From CAWJHE01 sp964614855 (GTDB lineage Bacteria; Chloroflexota; Anaerolineae; Anaerolineales; UBA4823): a stretch of 8,479 nt of DNA. Where the stretch lies: contig CAZTMX010000125.1 in NCBI GenBank assembly GCA_964614855.1, positions 1 through 8,479 on the forward strand, read 5' to 3'. The notes under the pieces are model-generated. The model ran no database searches, was not told the origin of the DNA, and saw nothing but the letters and a program-made list of their open reading frames with translations. Of the stretch, positions 6,871 to 8,479 are shown in pieces. The first letter of the stretch is position 1; each line of letters starts with the position of its first letter. The position numbers were made by a program, and so were the translations under genes.

Positions 6871-7977
6871 ATGGAAAACCAACCATCACAGATTGCCCCT
6901 ATCTCACCTCGTCCACCGTTGATCCGCGTCCAGGGCTCACACCGTGAAATTGGACAGCAAATCGGTGAAGCCTGTAAGAAGCAAATCCATCACAGCATCC
7001 AAAACGCTCACCAAATAATTGAACAAGCTCATTCCACTCTGGGGTTGAATTGGGCAGGGGCGCAAATCCAGGCACGAAAGTACCTGCCATTCGCCCAGGA
7101 AAGGTACCCGAAATATGTCAATGAGATGACAGGCCTGGCGGAAGGTGCTGGGGTAACCCTGGAAGATGTAGCCGTTGTCAATGCAATGGAAGGCGTGACA
7201 ATGGATGCCTTGCACCTGACAAAATGCACCAGTATGGCCGTAAACCAGGAATGCACTACCGACGAGCATGTCCTCATCGGTCATAACGAAGATTGGCTGC
7301 CGGAGGATGAAGAGGATATCTACCTTGTCCACGCCAGCCCCAGGGATGAGCCGCCATTTCTTGCCATGACCTACGGCGCGCTGCTGCCGAATATCGGCTT
7401 CAATGCTGCCGGCATCGCCCAGTGCTGCGACACTGTGTACCCAAATGATACTCGCATAGGCACGCCGCGTGTGATTGTCTCGCGCGCAGTCTTGGGCGCC
7501 CGTACTCTATTGGATGCCGTACGCCTGGCAGTTGTTCCGCAAAGAGCTGCGGGCTACAATCATTTACTTGTCAGCGAATCGGGAGAAATCCTTTCGGTCG
7601 AAGTCTCTGCCAGGCATTTCTGCATTTTATATGGCGAAGATGGGACCATGGTTCATACAAACCATTACCTGGATAGGAAAATGCAGGAAATTGAAGATGA
7701 ACCCGAAGAGATGATCAGCACAAAACTACGCTATTTTCGTGCCAGGCGGTTAATAAAAAAAACAAGACATCATTCCATCAAAAGCCTGCAGGCAATACTG
7801 CGTGATCACGAGAACCACCCCGATGCCATTTGTAATCACAGCGAAAATGAAGTGGACCCTATGGATAGGGAGAAGACGATTGCTTCCCTGATCATCGACT
7901 TGACTGCCCGAGCTATGCACATCGCCTGGGGAAATCCCTGCACGGCAGAGTACCATACTTTTTACCTGGATGCGTAG
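6871..7977 (+). CDS. C45-family autoproteolytic acyltransferase/hydrolase
   Basis: This 368-residue protein fits the acyl-coenzyme A:6-aminopenicillanic-acid acyltransferase (AAT, peptidase family C45) group of Ntn hydrolases. Members are made as a precursor that cleaves itself before a cysteine, which then becomes the N-terminal nucleophile acting on amide bonds. Visible features are the N-terminal GSHREIGQQIG (22-32) typical of the group, the region NEMTGLAEGAGVTLEDVAVVNA (84-105), the probable nucleophile Cys119 in KCTSM, then GHNEDW (137-142), NHLLVSESGEILSVEVS in the middle, and HTNHYL (262-267). The residue before the cysteine is Lys, whereas fungal AAT has Gly. No signal peptide or membrane helix is seen, so it is probably cytoplasmic. 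Many bacterial members have unknown substrates, and a role in penicillin chemistry should not be assumed. It has its own ribosome binding site and probable promoter. The 3' third is visibly more A-rich than the glycan genes. A functional link to the glycan locus is not supported. Confidence 0.85.
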   Translation: MENQPSQIAPISPRPPLIRVQGSHREIGQQIGEACKKQIHHSIQNAHQIIEQAHSTLGLNWAGAQIQARKYLPFAQERYPKYVNEMTGLAEGAGVTLEDVAVVNAMEGVTMDALHLTKCTSMAVNQECTTDEHVLIGHNEDWLPEDEEDIYLVHASPRDEPPFLAMTYGALLPNIGFNAAGIAQCCDTVYPNDTRIGTPRVIVSRAVLGARTLLDAVRLAVVPQRAAGYNHLLVSESGEILSVEVSARHFCILYGEDGTMVHTNHYLDRKMQEIEDEPEEMISTKLRYFRARRLIKKTRHHSIKSLQAILRDHENHPDAICNHSENEVDPMDREKTIASLIIDLTARAMHIAWGNPCTAEYHTFYLDA

Positions 7978-7978
7978 C

Positions 7979-8479
7979 TTAGATTTTTGCCAGCAACTCA
8001 GCTTTTTTCTGTTGGAATTCCTCGTTGGTCAGGATGCCCTGTTGGCGTAAAATCTCCAGGCTGGCGATAAGCTCCGGGACGCTTAAATCCCTTTCTGGTT
8101 TTTCATAGCTGAGCATTTCGAGCTTTTCCTTGGCATTCAGCATGGCGGTTTTGAATTTGACCGGGTCTTCAATCTTCTTGAACAGGTTGATCCCAATCTC
8201 GCTGGCGGTCAAGATCTGAATATCCCCATATCCGAATACCCTGCCTAAGGCGCTTTGTTCCATTTTCACGTCGTTCACTTTTTCGAGCGAGCTGTCGAAG
8301 ACGGATTTATTCATCACACCCGAAATTTGCATTACCCGGCGGTTGGTCACCAGGTATTGGTGATTTGTCCACAACAAGATATCGCGCGTCATGGTCCCAA
8401 TGGGGATCAGCATGACGATAAACCCCACCGCAGCGATGATCAAAGCGTAATCTGGATTGAATACTGCACTGGTTACGGT
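7979..8479 (-). CDS. Membrane PH-domain protein with C-terminal SHOCT motif, 5' end missing
   Basis: The reverse-strand frame is open to the right edge, giving 166 visible residues read from 8479 down to a TAA at 7979-7981. The TTG at 8441-8443 lies within a hydrophobic helix and is not the real start. The visible order is: end of a membrane segment (residues about 11-30), the helix exit RDILLWTNHQYLVTNRRVMQISGV, and a bacterial PH (YdbS-like, bPH2) domain with SLEKVNDVKMEQSALGRVFGYGDIQI. A linker follows, then a SHOCT-type short helical tail, LEILRQQGILTNEEFQQKKAELL. Such proteins are membrane-anchored; YdbS-like PH domains face the cytoplasm and their partners are mostly unknown, while SHOCT tails are thought to mediate oligomerisation. 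It converges on the C45 hydrolase gene with one base (7978) between stop codons. Function is unknown beyond the domain names. Confidence 0.85.
   Translation of the reverse strand, partial: TVTSAVFNPDYALIIAAVGFIVMLIPIGTMTRDILLWTNHQYLVTNRRVMQISGVMNKSVFDSSLEKVNDVKMEQSALGRVFGYGDIQILTASEIGINLFKKIEDPVKFKTAMLNAKEKLEMLSYEKPERDLSVPELIASLEILRQQGILTNEEFQQKKAELLAKI

Noticed and set aside
6937..7332. A 131-codon reverse-strand frame under the C45 hydrolase gene
   Set aside because: It is fully antisense to a gene with recognisable catalytic motifs and has no independent evidence.
8441..8443. TTG on the reverse strand as the true start of the PH/SHOCT gene
   Set aside because: It lies inside a membrane helix and the frame stays open to the right edge, so the start is outside the window.

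Overview
The window looks like a chromosomal cell-surface glycan locus from a bacterium of moderate GC content. My best guess is a Chloroflexota member of the Anaerolineae type. I base this on the very long O-antigen ligase/TPR protein and the general style of the proteins, and it is an inference from memory, not a search. There are no rRNA or tRNA genes, insertion sequences, CRISPR arrays or phage genes.

Layout. Positions 1-1421 (+) hold the 3' part of a Wzx/TuaB-type polysaccharide flippase that enters from the left edge. A 184-base gap follows, with a 28-base imperfect direct repeat, a TATAAT box and a nested inverted-repeat leader. Positions 1606-4920 (+) encode a 1104-residue O-antigen ligase/polymerase-like membrane protein with a second membrane block and a C-terminal TPR domain. 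After a short gap with a hairpin and a possible leaderless promoter, 4981-6801 (+) encodes a WecA/MraY-type phosphoglycosyltransferase. It is fused to a second membrane-plus-Rossmann module of the kind found at the N-terminus of WbpM/FlaA1/WbaP-like proteins. Next, 6871-7977 (+), with its own TATAAT box and ribosome binding site, encodes a C45-family (acyl-CoA:6-APA acyltransferase-like) Ntn hydrolase. Converging on it with one base between the stop codons, 7979-8479 (-) is the 3' part of a membrane PH-domain protein ending in a SHOCT motif.

How the genes fit together. The first three supply the three membrane steps of a Wzx/Wzy-style pathway: loading a sugar-1-phosphate onto undecaprenyl phosphate (4981-6801), flipping the lipid-linked glycan (1-1421), and polymerising or ligating it outside (1606-4920). 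No soluble glycosyltransferase is visible here, so the rest of the pathway probably lies left of the window or elsewhere. The C45 hydrolase and the PH/SHOCT protein show no obvious functional link to the glycan genes.

I did not find a clearly new system. The most unusual items are the domain fusion in the phosphoglycosyltransferase, the two-block Wzy-TPR protein and the structured leader in front of it.
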